A stretch of 34,150 bases of DNA from Candidatus Liptonbacteria bacterium (GTDB lineage Bacteria > Patescibacteriota > Minisyncoccia > UBA6257 > 2-01-FULL-56-20): positions 1 to 34,150 of the forward strand of contig JACQKT010000011.1 of assembly GCA_016204355.1 (NCBI GenBank), written 5' to 3'. Positions 8,831-18,520 of the stretch are shown one piece after another (positions within the stretch are counted from its first letter, which is position 1; each line of letters begins with the position of its first letter). The translations under genes were made by a program, and so were the position numbers. The notes below the pieces were generated by a model. It did no database searches and was not told the origin of the DNA. It saw only the letters and a list, made by a program, of their open reading frames with translations.

Positions 8831-10183
8831 ATGGTGAAGAATTATGATCTCGTGGTAATCGGCACCGGCTCTGCCGGTTCAACCGCCGCCGGGCATCTGC
8901 GCAGGGCCGGGTGGAGCGTTGCAATTATTGATAACCGCCCTTTTGGAGGAACTTGCGCCTTGAGGGGCTGCGATCCAAAGAAAGTTCTTGTGGGCGCGGC
9001 GGATTTGGTTGACTGGTCGGAACGCATGCAGGAAAATAAGGCGTTCAAAGGAAAAGCGGAAATTGACTGGCAGGCGCTCATGAAGTTTAAGAGAACGTTT
9101 ACCGATCCTCACCCCGGGAACAAAGAAAAAGGATTTGCTAAGGCTGGCATCGAAGCGTTTCGCGGCACGGCGCGGTTTACGGGCAAGAACACCATAGCCG
9201 TCGGTGATGGCACATTGGAAGGCAGGTTTATCGTGATTGCGACGGGTGCCAAACCGGCGAAGTTGCCAATGGAAGGCGCTGAGCACCTCCTTATAAGCGA
9301 TGACTTTCTTGAACTCGAAAAACTCCCCAAGCGCATGGTTTTTGTCGGCGGCGGTTATATCTCCCTGGAATTCGCCCATGTCGTGGCTCGCGCAGGAGCA
9401 AAAGTCACGGTTCTTCACAGAGGCGAACGTTTGCTTGAGGGATTCGATAAGGATTTAGTATACAAACTTGCTAAAGCAAGCAAAGAAGCTGGCATCAATG
9501 TGGTTCTCGGCGTTTCAGTAGAGGCAGTGGAGAAAAAAGGCGAAGGATTTATGGTGAGAGCGTCTTCCGATGGCAAAAAACAATTTTTCGACGCGGACAT
9601 AGTGGTTCACGGCGCGGGGCGCGCGCCGAACATTAGCGAGCTCGATTTGGAGAAAGGCGGCGTTCAAGCGGAGAAAAGGGGTATTTCTGTAAACGAATAC
9701 CTACAGAGCGTTTCAAATCCGGCAGTTTACGCAGCAGGAGACGTCGCGGCCAGCGGCGGACTGCCACTTACGCCGATTGCTGGCCTTGACGGCTATGTTG
9801 TTGCGAGAAACATCCTTGAGGGTAATAAATACACAGCGGATTACACCGCAACGCCAACAGTAGTTTTTACCATTCCGCCACTCGCATCAGTGGGACTTGG
9901 TGAAGAACAAGCGAAAGAACAGAACCTGAAATTCCGCGTGAATTTTACGGATACATCTGACTGGTATTCTTCGCGCAGGATTAATCAAAAGCACTCTGCC
10001 TCTAAGGTGCTTGTAGAAGAAGGCAGCGAGAAGATTGTGGGAGCGCACATTCTTGGCCACAACGCGGAGGAGATTATCAATATTTTTGCGCTGGCGATCA
10101 AACACAATTTAACCGCAAGTGACTTGAATGAAATGATTTGGGCATATCCTACGAACGCTTCGGATATACCTTACATGGTTTAA
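8831..10183 (+). CDS. Pyridine nucleotide-disulfide oxidoreductase (GR/dihydrolipoamide DH/MerA-like)
   Basis: GTGSAGSTAAGHLRRAG, GGTCALRGCDPKK (CX4C), FVGGGYISLEFA, YAAGDVAA; C-term AYPTNASDIPYMV. Confidence 0.85.
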   Translation: MVKNYDLVVIGTGSAGSTAAGHLRRAGWSVAIIDNRPFGGTCALRGCDPKKVLVGAADLVDWSERMQENKAFKGKAEIDWQALMKFKRTFTDPHPGNKEKGFAKAGIEAFRGTARFTGKNTIAVGDGTLEGRFIVIATGAKPAKLPMEGAEHLLISDDFLELEKLPKRMVFVGGGYISLEFAHVVARAGAKVTVLHRGERLLEGFDKDLVYKLAKASKEAGINVVLGVSVEAVEKKGEGFMVRASSDGKKQFFDADIVVHGAGRAPNISELDLEKGGVQAEKRGISVNEYLQSVSNPAVYAAGDVAASGGLPLTPIAGLDGYVVARNILEGNKYTADYTATPTVVFTIPPLASVGLGEEQAKEQNLKFRVNFTDTSDWYSSRRINQKHSASKVLVEEGSEKIVGAHILGHNAEEIINIFALAIKHNLTASDLNEMIWAYPTNASDIPYMV

Positions 10184-10209
10184 CTATGAAAACGGAGATA
10201 TCAACACTT

Positions 10210-10413
10210 TTACCCCGTTCGGTCTTGGGATAAAAAGTATTGACGGCTGCGGGGTAAGGATTCTCAAAAATATGAGCCTGAAGAGGCCAGCAAAGAAAAG
10301 AAAAAGCCGTCCCTGCTGTGGATTTTTCTTTTGCCTGTCCGGATTCGGACCAGCACAACCCCGTATTGGAAGGCCGTCGCGTAGCGACGGGTTGGGAAAC
10401 CAGAAGGTTTTCC
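10210..10413. other. Intergenic segment with a series of inverted repeats (candidate structured RNA or dispersed repeat)
   Basis: TTACCCCG(10210)/CGGGGTAA(10257), GTCCG-gatt-CGGAC (10337-10350), CCGTCGC-gta-GCGACGG (10374-10390), GGAAACC/GGTTTTCC (10395-10413). No plausible CDS. Confidence 0.45.
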
Positions 10414-10515
10414 AGGCGAGGGGCGGGGCGAGACGGAAGGTCGATTCCAAGCCACAAAGTTTCTATTTAATCATTAATGACTGGTCGAGAAAAACGATTA
10501 TAATAAAAATGACCT

Positions 10516-11091
10516 ATGAAAAGGAAAAAAGCTCAAATCATCGTCTTGTATGGGCCAATGGCTGTCGGCAAATTAACTGTCGGGAAGGTATTATCGAAAA
10601 AATTAGGATATAAGCTGACACACAATCATCTCATAAACGACCTGGCATTGAGCGTCTTCGAAAGAGGGACACTTGAAGCCAACAGAATGATAGAAAAGCT
10701 TCGCTACGAATTTTATGAAAAGGCGGCAAAATCCGGGAAAAATATTATTATCACGCATGCCTATTCGCATAATTTTGTTTCTCCGACAGGATTGTCAGAC
10801 TCGGAGTATATGAAAAAATTGGAGAAGAAATTGAAAAAGGGTGGCGCCAGCGTTCTTTTCGTTCATCTTCAGGCAAAAAATAAGACGCTTTTAAGTAGAG
10901 TTAAAAACGTGTCGAGAAAAAAATATGAAAAACTCACCGATGTATCAACAATGAAAAATCATCTGAATACAAAAGATTTTGCCACATCAGCTCCTGTTAA
11001 AAACAATATAGTCGTAGATAATACGAGCCTTTCACCTCAAAAAGTTGCCCAAATCATAATAAATAAAATAAATGCGCGAAATCGAAGTTAA
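10516..11091 (+). CDS. P-loop AAA/kinase-like protein
   Basis: LYGPMAVGKLTVGKVLSKKLGYKLTHNHL Walker A; TATAAT at 10499-10504. Confidence 0.7.
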   Translation: MKRKKAQIIVLYGPMAVGKLTVGKVLSKKLGYKLTHNHLINDLALSVFERGTLEANRMIEKLRYEFYEKAAKSGKNIIITHAYSHNFVSPTGLSDSEYMKKLEKKLKKGGASVLFVHLQAKNKTLLSRVKNVSRKKYEKLTDVSTMKNHLNTKDFATSAPVKNNIVVDNTSLSPQKVAQIIINKINARNRS

Positions 11092-11635
11092 ATTGAAAGT
11101 AAAAGACCTTGAGGCGCTTGAACAAGTTTTAAAAACCCGGGGATGCGTTCTCTCGGCGCCCGTTCGTCAGCACGACACGATTTATTCAAAGGCGGGAGAC
11201 ACTTCCATTTGGGAAAGAATGGAAGAAGGAGATATTGTTCTTCGCATACGCCGCGACGACAAGGGAGCCATGTTCACAATCAAACAGCAGTTAACGCACG
11301 AATTGGACAATACCGAATACGAAACGCGGATAGAGAACCCGGAAACGTTCCATAAGGCACTTTTGCTTCTGGGATTCGCGCCGGAAGTGGAGGTTAAAAA
11401 GACACGGCGCGAAGGCAAGCTGGGAAGCGATGAAATCTGCCTCGATGAAGTTGAAGAACTTGGTAATTTTGTGGAACTCGAACGGCTGACCGACGATGAT
11501 GTCGACCCCGAAAAAGTAGCCGAGGAACTGTACGGAAAACTGGAATCACTCGGCCTTTCCAGAAATGATGCGGAAAAGCGGGGATACGATACGCAGATTT
11601 ATCAGCTGAGTATTATAAAAAAGTCAAAACTTTGA
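11072..11635 (+). CDS. CYTH domain protein, class IV adenylate cyclase (CyaB)-like
   Basis: N-terminal EIEVK (ExExK) signature; IVLRIRRDD; KKTRREGKLG; CLDEVEELGNFVELE. Confidence 0.85.
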   Translation: MREIEVKLKVKDLEALEQVLKTRGCVLSAPVRQHDTIYSKAGDTSIWERMEEGDIVLRIRRDDKGAMFTIKQQLTHELDNTEYETRIENPETFHKALLLLGFAPEVEVKKTRREGKLGSDEICLDEVEELGNFVELERLTDDDVDPEKVAEELYGKLESLGLSRNDAEKRGYDTQIYQLSIIKKSKL

Positions 11636-11926
11636 ATTTTTATTCCTACCAAACGATTTTCGCAGCTCGGTTTTCGCTTTTTCCAGAATATTTTTTTGTT
11701 TTGCCGGCAGGTTTTTACCCGCGCGGTTGATATAGAAACTCAACATCGACATCGCGGAGCGAAACGGCTCCGATTTCCTGCGGGCGCTTGATTTGGCGGA
11801 ACGTTTAAGAGACAAAACGATACGCTGCGGGTCTTTCCATGTAAACATATTCCGTTCCAGGTCAAGCGCATTGCTTTCGCGCGTTACTTTATCAGACCAT
11901 CTTTTTTTGGATTTTGTCTTTGACAT
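11624..11926 (-). CDS. DUF3175 domain-containing protein
   Basis: RWSDKVTRESNALDLERNMFTWKDPQRIVLSLKRSA...RSAMSMLSFYINRAGKNL. Confidence 0.85.
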   Translation of the reverse strand: MSKTKSKKRWSDKVTRESNALDLERNMFTWKDPQRIVLSLKRSAKSSARRKSEPFRSAMSMLSFYINRAGKNLPAKQKNILEKAKTELRKSFGRNKNSKF

Positions 11927-11947
11927 TTTATTTCCGGCCGGGGAACG

Positions 11948-12715
11948 TTAGCCGTGCAGGAGGAATATTAAAACCAAGAGCAGGCGGTAAATTCCGAATG
12001 ACGTAAAAGTATGGCGCGCGATGTATCTGAGAAGCCACTTTACCGCCAGGACTGCGGTTATGAACGAAACAACGAAACCGAGCAACAAAACGCCGGCTTG
12101 GTCCGCATTCCATGCCCCTGCGCTTTTAAGCAGATCCAAGCCTGTTGCTGCCGCCATTGTCGGAACTGCAAGAAGGAACGAAAATTCCACGATTGTTTTC
12201 CGCGGGATTCCCATGAGAAGACCGCCGACTATCGTTGCCGCGGAGCGCGAAACGCCGGGAATCATTGCAACCGACTGGAAAAGACCCAGCGCGAGACACT
12301 GTCTGTAGCTTATTGCGTTCATATCGAGCGTTTCCTGTTTTGTCCCTCGCAAGAATTTTTCCAAAAGAATGAGAAAAATTCCTCCGACTGCAAGCGACCA
12401 TAGAACAACGGATATGTTCCCCAAAAGATAATTCTTTACAGCCTTATAAAACAGGAATCCCAGAATTCCGGTCGGAAGAAAAGCAACAAGAAGTTTTTTC
12501 AGAATCTCGATTTTGACAAGGTCTTTCCAGTAAAGCCACACGACCGCCAATACGGCGCCCAGCTGAATGATTATTTCGAACGATTTCACGTAATCGGACT
12601 GCGTTATACGTAAGACGTCGGAAGCAAGAATCAAATGCGCCGTGGAGGAAATCGGCAAAAATTCCGTGAATCCTTCGATAACGCCGAGAATGACAGCCTG
12701 TATTTCCGTGATCAT
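11948..12715 (-). CDS. uppP: Undecaprenyl-diphosphatase UppP/BacA
   Basis: GVIEGFTEFLPISSTAHLILASDVL; MIPGVSRSAATIVGGLLMGI. Confidence 0.93.
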   Translation of the reverse strand: MITEIQAVILGVIEGFTEFLPISSTAHLILASDVLRITQSDYVKSFEIIIQLGAVLAVVWLYWKDLVKIEILKKLLVAFLPTGILGFLFYKAVKNYLLGNISVVLWSLAVGGIFLILLEKFLRGTKQETLDMNAISYRQCLALGLFQSVAMIPGVSRSAATIVGGLLMGIPRKTIVEFSFLLAVPTMAAATGLDLLKSAGAWNADQAGVLLLGFVVSFITAVLAVKWLLRYIARHTFTSFGIYRLLLVLIFLLHG

Positions 12716-12848
12716 TTCTTATCTTAAGCATAACACGCATTCCGGGGCTGGTTCATATGTTGCGCTTTTCAACATCCTGAGCTGGCTTACGGCGAAAAAA
12801 AACATACCCCCGCACTTCATTCTCTCATTCGCGCAAGTCGGCAAATGC

Positions 12849-14618
12849 TTATGGCCTGTCCGCCAAAAATCCCTCGGTTTGCAGGTCAACCATTTTTTTG
12901 TAGGTCGGGCATTTTTTCATAAGTTCCGGGTGCGGGCCGATGCCGATTATTTTGCCGTTGTCGAGGACTATTATTTTGTCCGCATGCCGCACAGTTGAAA
13001 GCCGGTGCGCTATTATAAGCGTCGTCCTTCCTTTCATAAGCATATTTATTCCCTGTTGAACTTTTTTCTCGGTTATGCTGTCGAGTGCGCTCGTCGGCTC
13101 GTCGAGAACCACTATCTGCGGATTTTTGAGAATCGCCCTTGCTATTGCCATGCGCTGTTTTTCGCCGCCGGAAAGCCTAATTCCTCTTTCTCCGATCAGC
13201 GTATCGTATTCGTTCTTGAGTTTTCCTATAAATTCATGCGCGTGCGCCTGCTTGGCGGCGCTTATTATCCTTTCTCTACTCGCGCCCGGGTCGCCGTAGG
13301 CAATATTTTCGGCGACCGTTTCGTTGTACATCGCATTTTCCTGGAGCACGGTGCCAATGTGTTTTTTTATTTCTTCGGCGCGGAAATTTTTGATATCCGT
13401 TCCGTCTATTCGGATGGCCCCGCCCGTCGTATCTACCAGGCGGGTAAGAAGCATCATTATAGTCGTTTTGCCCGAGCCGGAATGCCCGACAATCGCGACG
13501 GTTTCGCCTGCGTCTATCTCAAAAGAAATATTTTTTATGCGAAAAGAATCTTTTTCGTTGTTTGAATAAAAAAACGAAACATTGTCGAAAGCTATGTTGC
13601 CCTTTACGCACGAAACTTCGGCGGGCTCGGCGGATTGTACGACTCCGTCTTTCTCGGACATCAGTGAAATCAGCCTTTCAATCTGCTGGGCTCGCCTTGA
13701 ATACTGCGGAAGTATGTCTCCAAGGAGATGCAACGGCACGAGGATTTCATTAAGGAGACCCATAAACATAAAAAGCGTTCCCAGCGTTATCGAGCCGTTC
13801 TGGACGAAAAATATGCCCGTGCCGAGAACGAGAAAGCGGGCAAATGCGTCCGGGTTCAGCGTTTCGGCGATACGCCACCTTTTATTCAGCTCCAATTGCG
13901 CTTCAACTGCCGTGTCGCTGTATTTTTTCTGCCGCTCCATAAAAATCTCCTCGTGCGGATTGAGCTTGTAGGTGACGATGTTTAAAACCTGGTCCGCGAG
14001 ATGTTCATGTTTTTCTTCCCAAAGCCTGTTAACTCTTTTTTGCTCGTCCTCGTATTTTTTGACGTGCCTGGCGATGAACCAAAGCGTAGGCGGAATGACT
14101 GAAACCGCTATCAGCGTCATTTGCCAGCTTATCGAAAGGGCGATAAAAAGCATTCCGACGAAACCGAGAATCGCCGAAAAGAAACGGCCGAGCCACCAAT
14201 TGGTCATCTCCCACGTGCTTACGTCGGCGTCGTCGACTATTTTCACGAGCCGGCTGGAATGACGAGCGGCGTGTTTCGAATAATCCATCCGCAGAAGGCG
14301 GCGGTAGCCGGAGAGATGCATTTTCTGCGAGCTCCGATTTCCTATGTACCAGGAAAGGTGCGATGCCCTTGCGCCCGTAAAATTCATGATGACTGCCAGC
14401 AAAAACCAAAAAATCACCACGATGACCAAAGTTCTTATCTGCGAATCTAGAAAAATCCTGTTAATCAGCCCCGTAGTCAGGGTGTCGACAACGACCTTGT
14501 AAAGATACGGCTCCGTGAGCCGCGCCCCGACGCTGATAAGAAGAAAAACAACCAAAAGAAACATCGAACGCTTCTGTTCGAGGGCGAGGGAAAATATGCA
14601 TTTAAGGTATTTGGGCAT
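12849..14618 (-). CDS. ABC transporter, fused permease-ATPase (exporter type)
   Basis: VGHSGSGKTT Walker A, LSGGEKQRMAIARAIL signature, IVVLDEPTSALD Walker B; N-terminal TMs. Confidence 0.92.
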   Translation of the reverse strand: MPKYLKCIFSLALEQKRSMFLLVVFLLISVGARLTEPYLYKVVVDTLTTGLINRIFLDSQIRTLVIVVIFWFLLAVIMNFTGARASHLSWYIGNRSSQKMHLSGYRRLLRMDYSKHAARHSSRLVKIVDDADVSTWEMTNWWLGRFFSAILGFVGMLFIALSISWQMTLIAVSVIPPTLWFIARHVKKYEDEQKRVNRLWEEKHEHLADQVLNIVTYKLNPHEEIFMERQKKYSDTAVEAQLELNKRWRIAETLNPDAFARFLVLGTGIFFVQNGSITLGTLFMFMGLLNEILVPLHLLGDILPQYSRRAQQIERLISLMSEKDGVVQSAEPAEVSCVKGNIAFDNVSFFYSNNEKDSFRIKNISFEIDAGETVAIVGHSGSGKTTIMMLLTRLVDTTGGAIRIDGTDIKNFRAEEIKKHIGTVLQENAMYNETVAENIAYGDPGASRERIISAAKQAHAHEFIGKLKNEYDTLIGERGIRLSGGEKQRMAIARAILKNPQIVVLDEPTSALDSITEKKVQQGINMLMKGRTTLIIAHRLSTVRHADKIIVLDNGKIIGIGPHPELMKKCPTYKKMVDLQTEGFLADRP

Positions 14619-14661
14619 TTATTTCTTAAGTTTATTGGAAATATTGAATATTTGCGAAATT

Positions 14662-14698
14662 AAAAAGCCCCAGTTCATTTAGCTAGTCAGGGCTTTTT
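14662..14698 (-). terminator. Intrinsic terminator
   Basis: AAAAAGCCC ... GGGCTTTTT, perfect 9-bp inverted repeat with 19-nt loop, downstream of the 14718-14942 gene. Confidence 0.7.
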
Positions 14699-14717
14699 AT
14701 CGCGAAGCTGCTTCTGG

Positions 14718-14942
14718 CTAAAGCGAATTCAAGTCCGAGTCTATGCCTTTGAAGTCCGGTTCTTCGACGTTTATATTGTCCAAATCCTGATTTATCGATG
14801 CCGTGTCGTTTCCCGCGGATGTGCCGCCCTGGGTTCCGGGAGCAGAAACATCGGAAGTTCTCTCGCTGTTCAGCCACAACCATGCTCCGGCGATAATTAT
14901 CACGACAACGGCGATGATTGCATAAAGTGATTTTTTGTCCAT
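14718..14942 (-). CDS. Small single-TM protein, unknown
   Basis: MDKKSLYAIIAVVVIIIAGAWLWL then low-complexity polar tail. Confidence 0.6.
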   Translation of the reverse strand: MDKKSLYAIIAVVVIIIAGAWLWLNSERTSDVSAPGTQGGTSAGNDTASINQDLDNINVEEPDFKGIDSDLNSL

Positions 14943-14946
14943 ATTT

Positions 14947-15663
14947 TTATTGATTTGTTGATGTTGCCGTCGACGTTGCCGTTGATGTGGCCGTTGAAGT
15001 GTTGTTCACCAGCTGGTCGATTCCGGAGATTCTGCCCAAGGCGACCGCAGCCTGGCGAACGGCGTCTCTCGCGGTTTTTACCACATCCCTGACTTTCACA
15101 AGGTCGTCGTGCAGAACTTGCCGTGCGATACCAACTTTATTCCTGAGCGTCGCATCGTCGGTGATATCGAGCGAATAAGTTTTGCCAACTTGAGCGGAAA
15201 CCGCCGTTCTCGCGGCAGAAATCGCGCTTTGTGCATTAGTGATAGCCGTGCGCACTGAGGCAACATCTTTTCCGTTCGCCTGAGCCGTGTCGGTTCTTGA
15301 TACGATGCGGTTCAAAACATTTTCTATCTGGTCAAGCACATTCGCGTAGTGGGTTGTCATCCGGGCATTCAGGTCCGAAATGCTCTGGTCAATGCGCTCC
15401 ACGATTTTTCTTTTGGCTTCGTCCCTGATGTTCTGGAGTTTCGCTTTAAGTTCCTCCCGACGGGTTTGTATCGTCCCTTGGAGTTCTGCGCGCCTGGCTT
15501 CGATTGTCTGACGGAAGTTTTCTCTCGCGTTTTGCACCTGTTGTTGAATCGACTCTTTGATTTGTCCCCGCGTATTTGTGCCCGACGCAGTCGAGCTTAC
15601 TTGCGCCGCTGCGGGAAGCGCAAGTATCAGCAAAAACACCGCGATTAATATGTTTTTAATCAT
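14947..15663 (-). CDS. Secreted coiled-coil protein, unknown
   Basis: Signal-like MIKNILIAVFLLILALPAAAQ, long R/E/K helices, STAT-repeat C-term. Start placed at ATG 15663, preceded by TATAAT 15670-15675. Confidence 0.65.
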   Translation of the reverse strand: MIKNILIAVFLLILALPAAAQVSSTASGTNTRGQIKESIQQQVQNARENFRQTIEARRAELQGTIQTRREELKAKLQNIRDEAKRKIVERIDQSISDLNARMTTHYANVLDQIENVLNRIVSRTDTAQANGKDVASVRTAITNAQSAISAARTAVSAQVGKTYSLDITDDATLRNKVGIARQVLHDDLVKVRDVVKTARDAVRQAAVALGRISGIDQLVNNTSTATSTATSTATSTNQ

Positions 15664-15828
15664 GTTTTTATTATACCATAATTGCGGCTTAGCGCAGCTC
15701 CTGCTATTTTTATCGGGCAAAATTAATCCGAATTTAAGTTGCAATCCGCCAATTTTTGTGTTATTCTTTGGCTGCTCTTAAGCCCCTGTCCAAACAAAGG
15801 CAGCCCTAAGCGGGCATTTTTAATTATT

Positions 15829-17670
15829 ATGAAAATAAGAAACATCGCGATAATCGCCCATGTCGACCATGGAAAAACAACGCTCGTAGACGCCCTTTTG
15901 AAGCAGTCCGAAAATTTTTCGGCAAAAAGTGCCAAAACCGAATTCAGCGAACTGATAATGGATTCCAACGAACTCGAGAGAGAGCGCGGAATTACGATTT
16001 TTTCCAAAAACGCTTCAATAAGATACAAAGACATAAAAATAAACATAGTCGACACTCCCGGGCACGCCGATTTCGGCGGAGAGGTCGAACGGATAATGAG
16101 AATGGTTGACGGAATCCTTCTTTTGATAGATGCCAAAGAGGGCCCCATGCCGCAGACAAAATTCGTTCTCAAAAAAGCCATTCAGGCCGGACACAAAATA
16201 ATCGTAGTCATAAACAAAATCGACAAGCCGGGAGCGAGACCGGTCTGGGCGCTCGACCGCGCCTTTGACCTTTTTATGGAACTTGGCGCCACGGACGAGC
16301 AAGCGGATTTCCCGATAATTTACGCTTCGGGAATTTCGGGAAAAGCCGGATACGACCACGACATAAATTCGATGTCCGATGTCCAGCCGCTTTTCGAAGC
16401 GATAGTGAAAAACATACCGGAGCCGAAAACGAACGAATCCGAGCCGCTGCAGATGCTCACCGTCAATCTTTCCTACGACAACTACAAGGGGAAAATAGCT
16501 GTCGGCCGCCTTTATTCCGGAATTCTCAAGAAAGGAATTGAAGTCGGGCGCGTAAATCGCGAAGGGAAAATGGCAAAAGGCGTTCTGTCGTCCGTGATGA
16601 CTTTCGAGGGGCTTGCGCGGGTTGAGGCGGAGTCGGCAGCGGCGGGCGACATTGTCGCAATCGCCGGAATTCCGGAAATTTCCATCGGCGAGACGATAAC
16701 GGATTTCGAGAATCCGCGTCCGCTTCCGACGATAGCCATAGAAGAACCGACGGTTAAGATGGTTTTTTCGGTGAATACCTCGCCATTTACCGGGAAAGAG
16801 GGGGAGTATTCGACTTCTAACAAATTGGGCGAGCGCCTGATGCACGAACTCGAAACCGACGTGGCTTTGCGCGTCGAGCCAACGGATTCCACGGATGCAT
16901 GGACCGTTTCCGGACGCGGCGAGCTGCATCTCTCGATATTGATTGAAAAAATGCGCCGCGAAGGATACGAATTCCAAGTTTCCCGGCCGCAGGTGATTAT
17001 CAGAGAAATCGGCGGCAAAAAAATGGAACCGGTCGAGCGCGTTTCGATAGAAGTTCCGGAGACTCTGACCGGAGTGATCCTCGGAGCTTTCGGGCCGAGA
17101 AAGGGTAATCTTGTAGAAATGCGGACGGAAACTCATTCGGCAAGCTTAGGGCAAGCCGGAACGGCCTTTATGGAATTTCTTGCGCCGACTCGCGGCCTTA
17201 TAGGATTTCGCAACCAATTCGCGACAAGCACGAAAGGGCAAGGCATAATGAATTCTCTTTTCGAGAAATACGAGGAATACAAAGGCGACTTCGAATCGAA
17301 TCCGCACGGCTCGCTGGTGGCTTCCGAAACCGGAACCACGAATTCATACGGGCTTTTGAACGCGGAAGGAAGAGGAGAGCTTTTTGTAGGTCCGGGACTC
17401 GATGTTTATGAAGGGATGATAGTGGGGGAAAATTCGAAAGCGAACGATATAAGAGTGAATGTATGCAAAGCGAAACAGCTTTCCAATATGCGCGCGAAAT
17501 CGGACGGCGGAATGGAATTCTTGAAAGTTCCGAGGACAATGACGCTTGAAGAAGCGATAGAATTCATCGGCGACAACGAGCTTGTTGAAGTAACACCGAA
17601 GTCGATACGTTTAAGAAAATTCTGGCTGCGGGAAGGCGACGAAAGCCGCGCCAAAAAGAGATTGCTGTAA
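15829..17670 (+). CDS. typA: GTP-binding protein TypA/BipA
   Basis: NIAIIAHVDHGKTTLVDALL, DTPGHADFGGEVERI, NKIDKPGARP; start moved to ATG 15829. Confidence 0.95.
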   Translation: MKIRNIAIIAHVDHGKTTLVDALLKQSENFSAKSAKTEFSELIMDSNELERERGITIFSKNASIRYKDIKINIVDTPGHADFGGEVERIMRMVDGILLLIDAKEGPMPQTKFVLKKAIQAGHKIIVVINKIDKPGARPVWALDRAFDLFMELGATDEQADFPIIYASGISGKAGYDHDINSMSDVQPLFEAIVKNIPEPKTNESEPLQMLTVNLSYDNYKGKIAVGRLYSGILKKGIEVGRVNREGKMAKGVLSSVMTFEGLARVEAESAAAGDIVAIAGIPEISIGETITDFENPRPLPTIAIEEPTVKMVFSVNTSPFTGKEGEYSTSNKLGERLMHELETDVALRVEPTDSTDAWTVSGRGELHLSILIEKMRREGYEFQVSRPQVIIREIGGKKMEPVERVSIEVPETLTGVILGAFGPRKGNLVEMRTETHSASLGQAGTAFMEFLAPTRGLIGFRNQFATSTKGQGIMNSLFEKYEEYKGDFESNPHGSLVASETGTTNSYGLLNAEGRGELFVGPGLDVYEGMIVGENSKANDIRVNVCKAKQLSNMRAKSDGGMEFLKVPRTMTLEEAIEFIGDNELVEVTPKSIRLRKFWLREGDESRAKKRLL

Positions 17671-18357
17671 TCAGGATTTGTAGGTAAGAATCTTTTCAAA
17701 ACTGCATTCACAGGGCATTTTGTGGCACTCGTGACAGTTATTGGAAAAGTGGAAAGCTATTTCTTTTGCGGCATTCAGTTTCATCGAATTCAGAACACCA
17801 AAAAAGCAGGACATCAAGTCCGCGGCTTCCGCTTTAACATTGTCGAAATCAACGTTGCTTCTGACGCTACGATAGGAAAGAATAGTTTCCGACAATTCTC
17901 CCATTTCCTCGGCAAGGTGAATCCCGGCGTGCTCGAGCGTGCGTTTCGAAGAAGGATAAATTTCCTCGAACATTTTCTGGAAATCGGCCAGAGTTTTCGG
18001 ACGGCGGCTTTCATCCGCACTGACGCTCCTTCTTTTTTCAATTTTATTTTCCTTGCAGACGCACGGGCATGAACCGCAGTAGGAACATAGATAAGGAAAT
18101 CTTTTCCAGGTTTCTTCTTCGACGTCCACGTGCATCTGATTCATAAAAGAAATAGACCAGCTGAGGGAAATCATGATGTTAAATTTCGTTTTCTCGCGGT
18201 CTCCTTTTCTGATTCCTTTCAGTCCTCTCATGAGAAAACGCTCGACATTGGCGAGCATGTCGGACGTCGTGAAATGCCTGTCGTTCGAAATTCCGTAAAG
18301 GTCTTTAACGAATTTTTGATACTCGGCTATGGTGGCGTTTTCGGCAAGAGAAGCCAT
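17671..18357 (-). CDS. MazG-like NTP pyrophosphohydrolase domain protein with two Cys clusters
   Basis: HLAEEMGELSETILSYR...VKAEAADLMSCFFGVLNSM (ExxE...ExxD-like) plus CSYCGSCPCVCKE and CHECHKMPCEC. Confidence 0.65.
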   Translation of the reverse strand: MASLAENATIAEYQKFVKDLYGISNDRHFTTSDMLANVERFLMRGLKGIRKGDREKTKFNIMISLSWSISFMNQMHVDVEEETWKRFPYLCSYCGSCPCVCKENKIEKRRSVSADESRRPKTLADFQKMFEEIYPSSKRTLEHAGIHLAEEMGELSETILSYRSVRSNVDFDNVKAEAADLMSCFFGVLNSMKLNAAKEIAFHFSNNCHECHKMPCECSFEKILTYKS

Positions 18358-18453
18358 GTAATTATATAAAGTATAGATGATAAATCCCGCACCTTTCAAC
18401 AGAAGGGTTCGGGATAAAGGTTGCGGCACGCGATGGCAAATTTTACATAAACT

Positions 18454-18485
18454 AAAAAAAACGAGGGTCGGACATGGCCCGACCC
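18454..18485 (-). terminator. Intrinsic terminator downstream of purB
   Basis: GGGTCGG-acatggc-CCGACCC with A-run at 18454-18461 (T-run on the - strand). Confidence 0.75.
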
Positions 18486-18520
18486 TTTTGGGATTATTAA
18501 AGATTTCTCGATTCAGCCCC

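Noticed and set aside
10149-10613. ORFs in the 10.2-10.6 kb intergenic region (10184..10450 -, 10264..10455 -, 10272..10613 +)
   Set aside because: Overlapping frames on both strands across inverted repeats, no SD, unlikely composition; treated as a structured/repeat element.
17668-17673. Zero-gap convergent stops of typA and the MazG-like gene
   Set aside because: Compact but ordinary for small genomes; not evidence of special regulation.
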